Source of the DNA: Chromatiales bacterium
Lineage (GTDB): Bacteria > Pseudomonadota > Gammaproteobacteria > UBA6429 > Thiohalophilaceae
Length of the DNA stretch: 7,196 bases
Assembly (NCBI GenBank): GCA_024641465.1
Contig: JAHEDB010000100.1
Coordinates: 1-7,196 of the forward strand
Reading direction: 5' to 3'
Shown here: one piece after another, positions 1 through 5,821 of the stretch
Position numbering within the stretch: the stretch's first letter is position 1
Layout: each line of letters starts with the position of its first letter
Made by a program: the position numbers and the translations under genes
The notes under the pieces: generated by a model
Seen by the model: the letters and a program-made list of their open reading frames with translations, nothing else
Databases searched by the model: none
Told to the model about the DNA's origin: nothing

Positions 1-429
1 TTTAACAACAAAGCAGATAGCAAGGTGGATTACGACAACATCCCCAGCGTGGTGTTTGCCCATCCACCGATAGGCACGGTCGGCATCACCGAGGCCGAGG
101 CGAGACAGCGCTATGGCAATGATGTGACTATCTATAAGAGTGAGTTCACGCCCATGCGTCACGCCCTGTCGGCGCACGGTGTCAGCACGGCGATGAAACT
201 GGTCTGTGCCGGGCGGGATGAAAAGGTCGTCGGTATTCACCTGATTGGTGACAACGTCGATGAGATGTTGCAGGGTTATGCCGTGGCCTTGAAGATGGGT
301 GCGACCAAGGCCGACTTTGATAACACCATCGCTATTCATCCGTCCAGCAGTGAGGAACTGGTAACCATGAAAAACCCGGTCTCCACACCGGCCGTGGATA
401 CGGTGCAGGAATGGAAACAGGTTGGATAA
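1..429 (+). CDS. gor: Glutathione-disulfide reductase, C-terminal part (5' end outside window)
   Basis: Cytosolic FAD-dependent reductase that regenerates glutathione from its disulfide with NADPH. The reading frame is open from base 1, giving 142 C-terminal residues, so the first in-frame GTG (base 25) is internal and not a start. The fragment is the dimerisation domain: it opens with FNNKADSK and VDYDNIPSVVF, continues with HPPIGTVGITEAEA and MLQGYAVALKMGATKADFDNT, and carries the active-site segment IHPSSSEE, in which His113 and Glu118 of the fragment correspond to the catalytic His/Glu pair of the family. The match to the E. coli Gor C-terminus is recognised from memory and is strong along its whole length. 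The N-terminal FAD and NADPH domains and the redox-active CxxxxC lie upstream of the window. It is followed by a REP-like hairpin and appears to end its own transcription unit. Confidence 0.95.
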   Translation, partial: FNNKADSKVDYDNIPSVVFAHPPIGTVGITEAEARQRYGNDVTIYKSEFTPMRHALSAHGVSTAMKLVCAGRDEKVVGIHLIGDNVDEMLQGYAVALKMGATKADFDNTIAIHPSSSEELVTMKNPVSTPAVDTVQEWKQVG

Positions 430-441
430 CACTGTAGGAGG

Positions 442-473
442 TGTAGGGGCGAACAGGTCGTTTCGCCCCTACA
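442..473. repeat. REP-like perfect inverted repeat
   Basis: Two perfect 12-base arms (442-453 TGTAGGGGCGAA and 462-473 TTCGCCCCTACA) flank an 8-base loop. A partial copy of the arm start, TGTAGG, lies just upstream at 433-438. Arms of the TGTAGGGGCGAA type recur between genes in many unrelated bacterial genomes as small dispersed palindromes, so this looks like a REP/MITE-type unit rather than a site specific to gor. It starts 12 bases after the gor stop and could stop transcription or stabilise the gor mRNA 3' end, but no T-run follows, so it is not a canonical intrinsic terminator. The pairing is seen directly; the repeat family assignment is inferred. Confidence 0.7.
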
Positions 474-479
474 TTCCCC

Positions 480-509
480 TTGACTCAATCCACAGATTGC
501 CGATATAAC
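480..509 (+). promoter_or_regulatory. Sigma70-type promoter with overlapping Zur-like half-site
   Basis: TTGACT (480-485) and TATAAC (504-509), separated by 18 bases, each match five of six consensus positions. The expected transcription start is about 515-517, on the ATG of the next gene (515). The -10 is embedded in GATATAACATC (502-512), which resembles one half of the Zur operator core (TATAACAT in the proteobacterial palindrome); the other half is not conserved here. The metal-uptake genes downstream make zinc control plausible, but the incomplete palindrome makes the operator call weak. Confidence 0.5.
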
Positions 510-514
510 ATCGC

Positions 515-781
515 ATGCGCCGCCTGCTACCCATCGTCCTGACCGGTTTTATCCTGCTCACCCAGCTCGGGCTGGTTTTACACACCTATCAGGACCATAA
601 CAGCAACGAGGTCTGCCACCTGTGTCTGGCCTCCAGCCAGTCTGATCATGCGCTCGTTTCCAGCCCGATCACCTTATCTGTGGCAGGTTCGTTTAGCCTG
701 CAAGCCCATCTTCCGCAACATCCCGTCACTCAACAAACCGTTCAACAATATGCGGCTCGCGCGCCGCCCCGTTTTCTCTAG
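515..781 (+). CDS. Small exported Cys/His protein, zinc-chaperone-like (DUF2946-like)
   Basis: An 88-residue protein with a hydrophobic N-terminal segment (residues 4-22, after MRR), probably a signal peptide or membrane anchor. It then has a short metal-ligand-rich stretch: His23, His28 and C34-H-L-C37, followed by His45, His65 and His69. It ends in YAARAPPRFL; an ARAPP-type C-terminus is a hallmark of small proteins next to metal-uptake genes that databases often label 'zinc chaperone' or group with DUF2946. That name is annotation by context and no activity can be read from the sequence. The ATG at 515 has no Shine-Dalgarno and sits where the upstream promoter should start transcription, so translation may be leaderless; no other in-frame ATG keeps the signal segment. 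The stop is 76 bases before the next ATG, on the same strand, which suggests co-transcription with the barrel, binding-protein and permease genes. Confidence 0.75.
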   Translation: MRRLLPIVLTGFILLTQLGLVLHTYQDHNSNEVCHLCLASSQSDHALVSSPITLSVAGSFSLQAHLPQHPVTQQTVQQYAARAPPRFL

Positions 782-815
782 CCCCCTCTAAACAATTTTT
801 ATTTTTGGTTTAAGT

Positions 816-834
816 CGCGCGGCATGTTCGCGCG
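816..834 (+). promoter_or_regulatory. GC-rich hairpin in the leader of the barrel gene
   Basis: CGCGCG at 816-821 pairs with CGCGCG at 829-834 around a 7-base loop (GCATGTT), with one possible extra G-U pair. It lies between an AT-rich stretch (about 789-811) and the Shine-Dalgarno of the next gene. Because it ends 11 bases before the GGAG, it could influence translation or separate expression of the small protein from the barrel gene. It is not followed by a T-run. It may simply reflect the CG-rich composition, so the regulatory role is a guess. Confidence 0.3.
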
Positions 835-857
835 TGAGACAAATTGGAGAAAACACA

Positions 858-2063
858 ATGCGTGCAGGAAAATCTTTTCTTTGCGGGATCGGTTTCGGCC
901 TGATCACCACATCCGTCCAGGCCGCCAGCGGCGGTGGCGGTTTTAATCCGGACATCAGCCTGATCATCGATGGCCGCTACGGCAGTTACACCAATAGCAG
1001 TGACTACCAACTGCCGGGCTTTATGCTCGGTGGCGAGGCCGGTCGCGGTGAGCGGGGTTATTACCTCGGTCATAATGAACTGTCCATCAGCGCCAATATC
1101 GACGACATGTTTTATGGCAAATTCACCAGCGCCATCGCCGATCACAATGGCGCGACCGAGGTCGAACTGGAGGAGGCCTTCATCGAGACCCAGGGGCTGG
1201 ATTATGGCTTCACCGTCAGGGCCGGGCGCTTTTTCTCCGCTATCGGTTATCTGAATAGTCAGCATGGCCACGCCTGGGATTTCACCGATGCGCCGCTGGT
1301 GTATCGCGCCCTGTTTGGCGATCAGATCATCGATGACGGTGTGCAGATCAGCTGGCTGGCGCCGACCGATTTGTATCTGAAGTTCGGTATCGAGGGCAGC
1401 CGTGGTGAACGTTACCCGGCTGGTGGTTCGGCAAACAACGGACAAGGCGCACAGACCGCATTCATCAAACTCGGTGGCGATGTCGGTGTCAGTCACAGCT
1501 GGCAGTTGGGTGTGTCCCAATGGCGCGCCGATGTGGTCGGACGCAAGGCCGGCAGCCACGATCATGGCGGCACCACGGAGACCCCCACCTTCAGCGGCGA
1601 TAGCAAGGTCAACGGTGTCGATTTTGTCTGGAAATGGGCCCCCGACGGCAATGCCTCGCAACACTATGTGAAATTTCAGGCCGAGTACTTTGAACGTGAG
1701 GAAGACGGCAAGGTGGTCATGGACGGCAGCAGTCCGCTGGAGAGTACAACGTATAACGGCAAACAACGCGGTTGGTATGCGCAGACGATTTATCAGTTTG
1801 TGCCGCGCTGGCGCGTCGGCGTGCGCTATGACGCCCTCTCGGCCAACAACACCGGCTCCGACGCTGGTGTAATGAGCCAGGCCGGGCTGGACAACGAAGG
1901 CCATACTCCCAGGCGTTCAACCCTCATGCTGGATTACTCACGCAGTGAATTCAGTCGCATACGCCTGCAATATGCCAAAGATGATTCCTATGCGGACAGC
2001 GACAACATCGTGTTTGTGCAATACATCATGAGCCTGGGCGCCCATGGCGCGCACACGTACTAA
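858..2063 (+). CDS. Outer-membrane beta-barrel protein, probable metal-uptake porin
   Basis: A 401-residue exported protein. The start chosen is the ATG at 858, with GGAG (846-849) eight bases upstream; a GTG at 834 would add eight residues ahead of a normal signal peptide and has no ribosome site. The signal peptide is residues 1-22 (MRAGKSFLCGIG...SVQA, cleavage before ASGGGG). The rest alternates polar and aromatic residues in short strands separated by Gly/Asp/Asn loops, has no N-terminal plug domain or TonB box that I can see, and ends in a terminal tyrosine, as barrel proteins handled by the BAM complex do. Histidines are clustered: HGH (136-138), SHDHGG (234-236) and GAHGAHTY at the C-terminus. 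I recognise it as a family of about 400-residue proteins found beside zinc/manganese ABC transporter genes in gammaproteobacteria, sometimes mislabelled TonB-dependent receptor. The substrate is inferred from neighbours: the ZnuA-like gene begins 11 bases after its stop. Confidence 0.75.
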   Translation: MRAGKSFLCGIGFGLITTSVQAASGGGGFNPDISLIIDGRYGSYTNSSDYQLPGFMLGGEAGRGERGYYLGHNELSISANIDDMFYGKFTSAIADHNGATEVELEEAFIETQGLDYGFTVRAGRFFSAIGYLNSQHGHAWDFTDAPLVYRALFGDQIIDDGVQISWLAPTDLYLKFGIEGSRGERYPAGGSANNGQGAQTAFIKLGGDVGVSHSWQLGVSQWRADVVGRKAGSHDHGGTTETPTFSGDSKVNGVDFVWKWAPDGNASQHYVKFQAEYFEREEDGKVVMDGSSPLESTTYNGKQRGWYAQTIYQFVPRWRVGVRYDALSANNTGSDAGVMSQAGLDNEGHTPRRSTLMLDYSRSEFSRIRLQYAKDDSYADSDNIVFVQYIMSLGAHGAHTY

Positions 2064-2074
2064 AGGACACGTCA

Positions 2075-2977
2075 ATGAAATCAATCGCCAAAATAATCCT
2101 TAGCCTGTTGCTAAGCGGCATGGCCCTGCCGGCCATGGCCTCACTCAAGGTCTTTACCTGCGAACCAGAGTGGGCGGCGCTCGCCACCGAACTCGGCGGC
2201 GAACGGATTAGCGCCTACTCCGCCACCACCGCCAGACAGGACCCGCACCACATCGAGGCCCGCCCCAGCCTGATCGCCAAAGTGCGCAATGCCGACCTGT
2301 TGATCTGTAGCGGCGCCGAACTGGAGACCGGCTGGTTACCACTGTTGTTACGCCAGGCGGGTAATGCCAGGGTCATGCCGGGACAAGCCGGTTTCATCGA
2401 GGCCGCCGCTCTGGTGCAACGCCTGGAGATACCCACTCACGTTGATCGCAGCATGGGTGATGTACATGCCGGTGGTAACCCGCATGTGCATCTGGATCCA
2501 CGAAACATCGCCATTGTCGGCAGGGCGCTGACACAGCGACTGATTGCACTTGATCCAGACGGTGCGAGTTATTATCAGCAACGACAAACTGATTTTTCAA
2601 AGCGCTGGCAACAGGCGATCACGCGCTGGCAACAACAGGCCGCGCCACTCAAGGGTGCGAGGGTATTGGTGCATCACAAGGACTGGGTCTACCTGTTCAA
2701 CTGGCTGGGCATCGTCACCGCCGGGACCCTGGAACCCAAACCGGGCCTGCCGACCACGGCGGGCCATCTGGTAAACCTTAAACAACAACTGCAAAAGTCG
2801 CCGGCCAGAATGATCATCCACGCCGCCTATCAGAGTGATCGCGCCGCGCAACGCCTGTCACAGCTCAGCGGCATGCCGGTGGTCGAGTTGCCCTATACCG
2901 TCGGTGGTGCAGACAAGACCGACGATCTGTTCGGTCTGTTCGACGTCACCCTGCAGAAACTATTGGGAGCAAAATGA
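2075..2977 (+). CDS. Zinc/manganese-type ABC transporter substrate-binding protein (ZnuA-like)
   Basis: Periplasmic cluster A-I metal-binding protein of 300 residues. Residues 1-22 form a signal peptide ending ALPAMA, and the mature protein starts SLKVFTCEPEW. Metal ligands expected for the family are present: His58 in QDPHHIEARPS, His137 in NPHVHLDP, His201 in VHHKDWVYLFNWLG, and an acidic candidate, Asp280, in VGGADKTDDLF. The linker between the lobes is the long helix around residues 150-190. The His-rich loop of classical ZnuA is reduced to a few histidines (His122, His131, His139). The ligand set suits Zn(II) or Mn(II); the sequence alone does not decide between them, and zinc is favoured by the small Cys/His protein and barrel upstream. 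AAGGA (2063-2067) overlaps the previous stop and serves the ATG at 2075. The stop overlaps the permease start, so the two are translationally coupled. Confidence 0.9.
   Translation: MKSIAKIILSLLLSGMALPAMASLKVFTCEPEWAALATELGGERISAYSATTARQDPHHIEARPSLIAKVRNADLLICSGAELETGWLPLLLRQAGNARVMPGQAGFIEAAALVQRLEIPTHVDRSMGDVHAGGNPHVHLDPRNIAIVGRALTQRLIALDPDGASYYQQRQTDFSKRWQQAITRWQQQAAPLKGARVLVHHKDWVYLFNWLGIVTAGTLEPKPGLPTTAGHLVNLKQQLQKSPARMIIHAAYQSDRAAQRLSQLSGMPVVELPYTVGGADKTDDLFGLFDVTLQKLLGAK
2965..2969 (+). promoter_or_regulatory. Ribosome binding site deciding the permease start
   Basis: GGGAG lies inside the last codons of the binding-protein gene. Two ATGs follow back to back at 2974 and 2977. The spacing is 4 bases to the first and 7 to the second, so the second is the better placed start; the first would give an ATGA overlap and one more methionine. 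Confidence 0.5.
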
Positions 2978-3738
2978 TGAACTGGTCGGCGCTTGATATC
3001 GGCATCCTCGGCCCGGCCTTTCTCGCCGGGCTGCTGGTGGTCGCCACCCACGTCCCCCTCGGACAACGGGTCCTGGCGCGCGGCATCATCTTCCTCGACC
3101 TCGCCGTGGCCCAGGTGGCGGGCCTCGGGATCATCGCCGCGCACAGTTTTGACTGGGAACCGGGCGGCTGGCAGGTACAGGCGGTGGCCTTCAGCGCCGC
3201 CATCCTGAGTGTGCTGTTTCTTAACTACAGTGAGAAACGCTGGCCACAAATACAGGAGGCCCTGATCGGCAGCCTGTTCGTGCTCGCCTCCAGCGGCGGC
3301 ATCCTGTTGTTGAGCACCAATCCCCACGGTGGAGAACACCTCAAGGAATTGTTGATCGGACAGATCCTGTGGGTGAACTACGCGCAGTTGCTACCCGTGG
3401 CGATCCTCTATGCGATCATCCTCGGCCTGTGGTTCACCATGCGACAACGGCGCGCCTCCCTGCATTTTTACTTATTGTTCGCCCTGGCCATCACCACCTC
3501 GGTACAACTGGTCGGCATCTACCTGGTGTTCGCCACCCTGATCCTGCCCGCACTGGCGATCCGCAACGTGGCCGTCGGTAAGGCCCTGTGGTACGGCTAT
3601 GCCCTCGGCGTCAGTGCTTATCTGTTTGGACTGGTGCTGGCGGCCGTGCTCGATATGCCGGCCGGTGCGATGGTTGTGTACACCCTCGCCATCGTGGCCC
3701 TGGCGGGTGGGCGTGTGTGGCGACAACAAAAGATCTGA
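2977..3738 (+). CDS. Zinc/manganese-type ABC transporter permease (ZnuB-like, ABC-3 family)
   Basis: Integral inner-membrane subunit that would move the metal delivered by the preceding binding protein. It has 253 residues from the ATG at 2977 (254 if the ATG at 2974 is used), close to the family's usual 260. It shows seven to eight hydrophobic segments, at roughly residues 8-27, 36-56, 68-84, 92-113, 128-150, 163-195 (long, probably two), 202-224 and 227-245. The early ARGIIFLDLAVAQVAGLG segment matches the conserved ABC-3 region, with Gln where many members have His (usual pattern S-D-A-x-x-H). The start overlaps the stop of the binding-protein gene by a base or a few. No ATP-binding subunit gene follows or precedes it in the window, so the energising ATPase must be encoded elsewhere. 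No canonical terminator follows the TGA at 3736-3738. Confidence 0.9.
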   Translation: MNWSALDIGILGPAFLAGLLVVATHVPLGQRVLARGIIFLDLAVAQVAGLGIIAAHSFDWEPGGWQVQAVAFSAAILSVLFLNYSEKRWPQIQEALIGSLFVLASSGGILLLSTNPHGGEHLKELLIGQILWVNYAQLLPVAILYAIILGLWFTMRQRRASLHFYLLFALAITTSVQLVGIYLVFATLILPALAIRNVAVGKALWYGYALGVSAYLFGLVLAAVLDMPAGAMVVYTLAIVALAGGRVWRQQKI

Positions 3739-3765
3739 CGTGTTAGTGATCTCGGCACGTAGAGA

Positions 3766-3867
3766 TTTAACCACGGGAAACAGCGGGTAGTATTTTATAT
3801 ACCTGATAAGTGAGTATTTCTGGAGATTACTTCCCGTTATTTTTTCCCTGTGTTCCCCGTGGTAAAA
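3766..3867. repeat. About 100-bp MITE-like element with terminal inverted repeats
   Basis: The 147-base gap between the two convergent genes is mostly filled by an imperfect inverted repeat. The left arm, 3770-3787 (ACCACGGGAAACAGCGGG), matches the reverse complement of 3846-3863 at 15 of 18 positions, and T-rich/A-rich flanks (3766-3768 with 3865-3867) extend the pairing. The interior (3788-3845) is AT-rich with no reading frame. ACCACGG-GAACAC-GGG type sequence is familiar from intergenic dispersed repeats of Proteobacteria, so a non-autonomous mobile element or its relic is likely. A second weak pairing (CGGGTAGT 3784-3791 with ACTTCCCG 3829-3836) is followed by a T-run at 3840-3845 and could help end the + strand operon. 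The arms are seen directly; mobility is inferred. Confidence 0.55.
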
Positions 3868-3885
3868 AATATTTTGCTATTCATA

Positions 3886-4779
3886 TCATATACCCAGGGC
3901 CGATAGATCCAGTTTGTTGCCTTTCATCGGCGGACACCAGAAGTAGGCGCCGGTGACGGGACGGGAAAAACTGAACAGGGCATCGCTGATACCATCATCC
4001 TTGCCCGTCATGCGATTGAGTATGGTCTCGAAGGCGGCGAAGGATTTTCCAAACGAGACAAAATTCAAACCGGCATCGGCGCCTTCGGTCCAGGGCATGG
4101 AACGGCGCAGGATAAAGGCATCCGGTTCAAAACTCTCCTGCGCGGTACGTTTGACGTGGGCCGAGGGCGGCGCCGCATCGAACTCGGCGTTATCGCTGAT
4201 ATGCCGACCGATGATGTCGTCCTGTTCATCGACTGACTTGTCCTCAAATACATCCAGATCATGTACCCACTGTTGCACGGCGACAAAACTCGAACCATCC
4301 AGCCCCTTACCTTGTCCGTTGACGATAGCCGCCGCCACGGCCTCCTCACCCTCGGGATTCTCAGTACCATCCTCGTAGCCGGTGAGGTCACGACTGTCCT
4401 GAAACATAAATCCATCCAGCACATGACCGAGATTAAAATGTGGAAACAGCAACTGCTCTACTTCACGCGACAGATGATACAGCTCACCGGGGTCATCGCC
4501 ACGTAACCAGCACCACAGGGCCGCCGGTGTTGACGGGATATCAAAGCCCGGTCCGCTCAGTACGGGAAAGGTCCGCATGTCTTTGATCAGAACCTGCAAG
4601 GCCTGTAACAGGGAGGGTCCGAAACCCAGCACAATCTTCTCGCCATCGACGATCTCCGCGAGTTCCTCCAGCACCTCGTGCAGTCTATCTTTGTTGATGC
4701 TGTCCGCCTCGAGATGAAAACTCAGATAACGGCTGTGTTTGGGGATATCCTGCAGAATGCCGGCCTGACTGTTGTTCAT
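3886..4779 (-). CDS. DyP-type haem peroxidase, YfeX/DypB-like
   Basis: A cytosolic haem b peroxidase of 297 residues that uses hydrogen peroxide to oxidise dyes, phenols or porphyrinogen-like substrates; the natural substrate is unknown. The ferredoxin-like fold of the family is supported by the catalytic GxxDG motif, GYEDG at residues 134-138 (Asp137 is the distal acid), followed by TENPEG. The probable proximal haem ligand is His208 in SAHVKR, and the distal-side segment is FILRRSMPW (Arg225, Ser227). The C-terminus, FSRPVTGAYFWCPP, is also typical. There is no Tat or Sec signal, unlike EfeB, so it acts inside the cell. The ATG at 4779 is preceded on its strand by AAGGGA at a suitable distance. 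It is read convergently to the permease gene and lies downstream of htpX, but the htpX terminator separates them; a TACAAT sequence (complement of 4807-4812) could be its own -10. Confidence 0.92.
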   Translation of the reverse strand: MNNSQAGILQDIPKHSRYLSFHLEADSINKDRLHEVLEELAEIVDGEKIVLGFGPSLLQALQVLIKDMRTFPVLSGPGFDIPSTPAALWCWLRGDDPGELYHLSREVEQLLFPHFNLGHVLDGFMFQDSRDLTGYEDGTENPEGEEAVAAAIVNGQGKGLDGSSFVAVQQWVHDLDVFEDKSVDEQDDIIGRHISDNAEFDAAPPSAHVKRTAQESFEPDAFILRRSMPWTEGADAGLNFVSFGKSFAAFETILNRMTGKDDGISDALFSFSRPVTGAYFWCPPMKGNKLDLSALGI

Positions 4780-4837
4780 AGTGATCCCTTATGTTCTGAC
4801 GATGAAATTGTACCTGAGATAAATTCTAGCACTATTC

Positions 4838-4864
4838 AAAAAAAAACCGGGCATCCGCCCGGTT
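4838..4864 (-). terminator. Intrinsic terminator of htpX
   Basis: Read on the - strand, AACCGGGC pairs perfectly with GCCCGGTT (4845-4852 with 4857-4864) around a 4-base loop and is followed by an unbroken run of U (4838-4844 on the complement). It starts 21 bases after the htpX stop. It separates htpX from the peroxidase gene and is strong by the usual criteria. It has no T-run on the + strand, so it works in one direction. Confidence 0.93.
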
Positions 4865-4885
4865 CGATTATCTTGATCAGGATCA

Positions 4886-5770
4886 TTACGCCGACCGTTG
4901 CAGGGCCTCAATGCGCTCCTGTAGCGGTGGATGCGACATGAACAGCCGCTTCATGCCCTGACCGATGCCGCCGGAGATCCCAAAGGCCGCCATTTGATCC
5001 GGCAGATGGGGTTGTTGTACCGACTGTTGCAGACGCTGCAGGGCGGCGATCATCTTCTGTTTACCGGCCAGCGAGGCACCACCGGCATCGGCGCGGAATT
5101 CCCGCTGCCGGCTGAACCACATGACGATCATGCTGGCAAGGATGCCGAGCACCAGTTCAGCGACAATAGTCGTGACCCAGAAGGCCGGGCCGTGGCCTCG
5201 TTCATTTTTAAATACCACGCGATCCACCAGGTGACCGATGACACGGGAGAAGAAGATCACAAAGGTATTCACCACTCCCTGGATCAGGGCCAGGGTGATC
5301 ATATCGCCATTGGCCACGTGGCTGATCTCGTGGCCCAATACCGCCTCGGCCTCGGACTGGGTCATGCTGTTTAACAGCCCGGTGCTGACGGCGACCAGGG
5401 CGTTGTTGCGGCTCGCGCCGGTGGCAAAGGCGTTTACGTCGGGGGAGTCAAACACGGCCACCTCCGGCATGCCGATACCGGCCTGCTCAGCCTGGCGTTT
5501 TACCGTGGTGATCAGCCATTGCTCCATGGCACCACTCGGTTGGGTAATGACCTGTGCACCGGTCATGCGTTTGGCCGACCACTTGGAGATCATCAGCGAG
5601 ATCAACGAGCCGCCAAAACCAAACACGGCGGCAAACACCAGCAGCGCATTCAGGTTCAGGCCTGCGCCCTGCGCATCCAGTATGCGATCCACACCCAGCA
5701 GCCGCAGGGTGATATTCAGCACAAAGATAATGGCCAGGTTGGTAATCAGGAATAAGGCGATGCGTTTCAT
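4886..5770 (-). CDS. htpX: HtpX, membrane zinc metalloprotease
   Basis: M48-family protease of the inner membrane with its active site on the cytoplasmic side. It cleaves misfolded or unassembled membrane proteins and partners FtsH in quality control. At 294 residues it is almost exactly the length of the E. coli protein. There are two N-terminal membrane segments (about 4-24 and 40-60), then the zinc site HEISH at 147-151 (His147, Glu148 catalytic, His151), with Glu224 in REFRADAGGA as third ligand. Two more hydrophobic segments lie between (about 158-178 and 199-219). The C-terminus has the characteristic MSHPPLQERIEAL. The ATG at 5770 is the only start that keeps the first membrane segment; its ribosome site is weak (AGG about 13 bases upstream). 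I saw no convincing heat-shock (sigma32) promoter in the 51-base gap upstream. Confidence 0.97.
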   Translation of the reverse strand: MKRIALFLITNLAIIFVLNITLRLLGVDRILDAQGAGLNLNALLVFAAVFGFGGSLISLMISKWSAKRMTGAQVITQPSGAMEQWLITTVKRQAEQAGIGMPEVAVFDSPDVNAFATGASRNNALVAVSTGLLNSMTQSEAEAVLGHEISHVANGDMITLALIQGVVNTFVIFFSRVIGHLVDRVVFKNERGHGPAFWVTTIVAELVLGILASMIVMWFSRQREFRADAGGASLAGKQKMIAALQRLQQSVQQPHLPDQMAAFGISGGIGQGMKRLFMSHPPLQERIEALQRSA

Positions 5771-5821
5771 AAGTTATTTATACCTATAAGGGTCGTTACG
5801 TTTTACAAAAACCATTTCATA

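Noticed and set aside
834..857. Upstream GTG start for the barrel protein
   Set aside because: No Shine-Dalgarno precedes it, it lies at the end of the CGCGCG hairpin, and the ATG at 858 has GGAG at ideal spacing followed by a normal signal peptide.
810..1904. 364-residue open frame on the - strand opposite the barrel gene
   Set aside because: It is antisense to a gene with a signal peptide, ribosome site and barrel character; its translation is low-complexity Ala/Thr/Ile-rich with no recognisable domain, as expected for the complement of GC-rich coding sequence.
3738..3760. ACGTG...CACGT inverted repeat just after the permease stop
   Set aside because: Only five base pairs around a 13-base loop and no T-run; this is likely by chance and too weak for a terminator call.
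3886..3930. Encapsulin cargo-loading tail on the DyP peroxidase
   Set aside because: The C-terminus stops at LDLSALGI directly after the conserved fold, with no linker or extension, and no encapsulin shell gene is nearby.
3953..4378. 141-residue open frame on the + strand inside the peroxidase gene
   Set aside because: Serine-rich antisense translation of the DyP peroxidase gene, without any supporting signal.
5238..5789. 183-residue open frame on the + strand across htpX
   Set aside because: It is the shadow of htpX, whose zinc site and length are unmistakable; the + strand product has no family resemblance and no ribosome site.
5771..5821. Heat-shock promoter ahead of htpX
   Set aside because: The 51-base gap contains CCCTTAT- and TTGTAAA-like pieces, but their spacing does not fit the sigma32 pattern; no promoter can be supported here.
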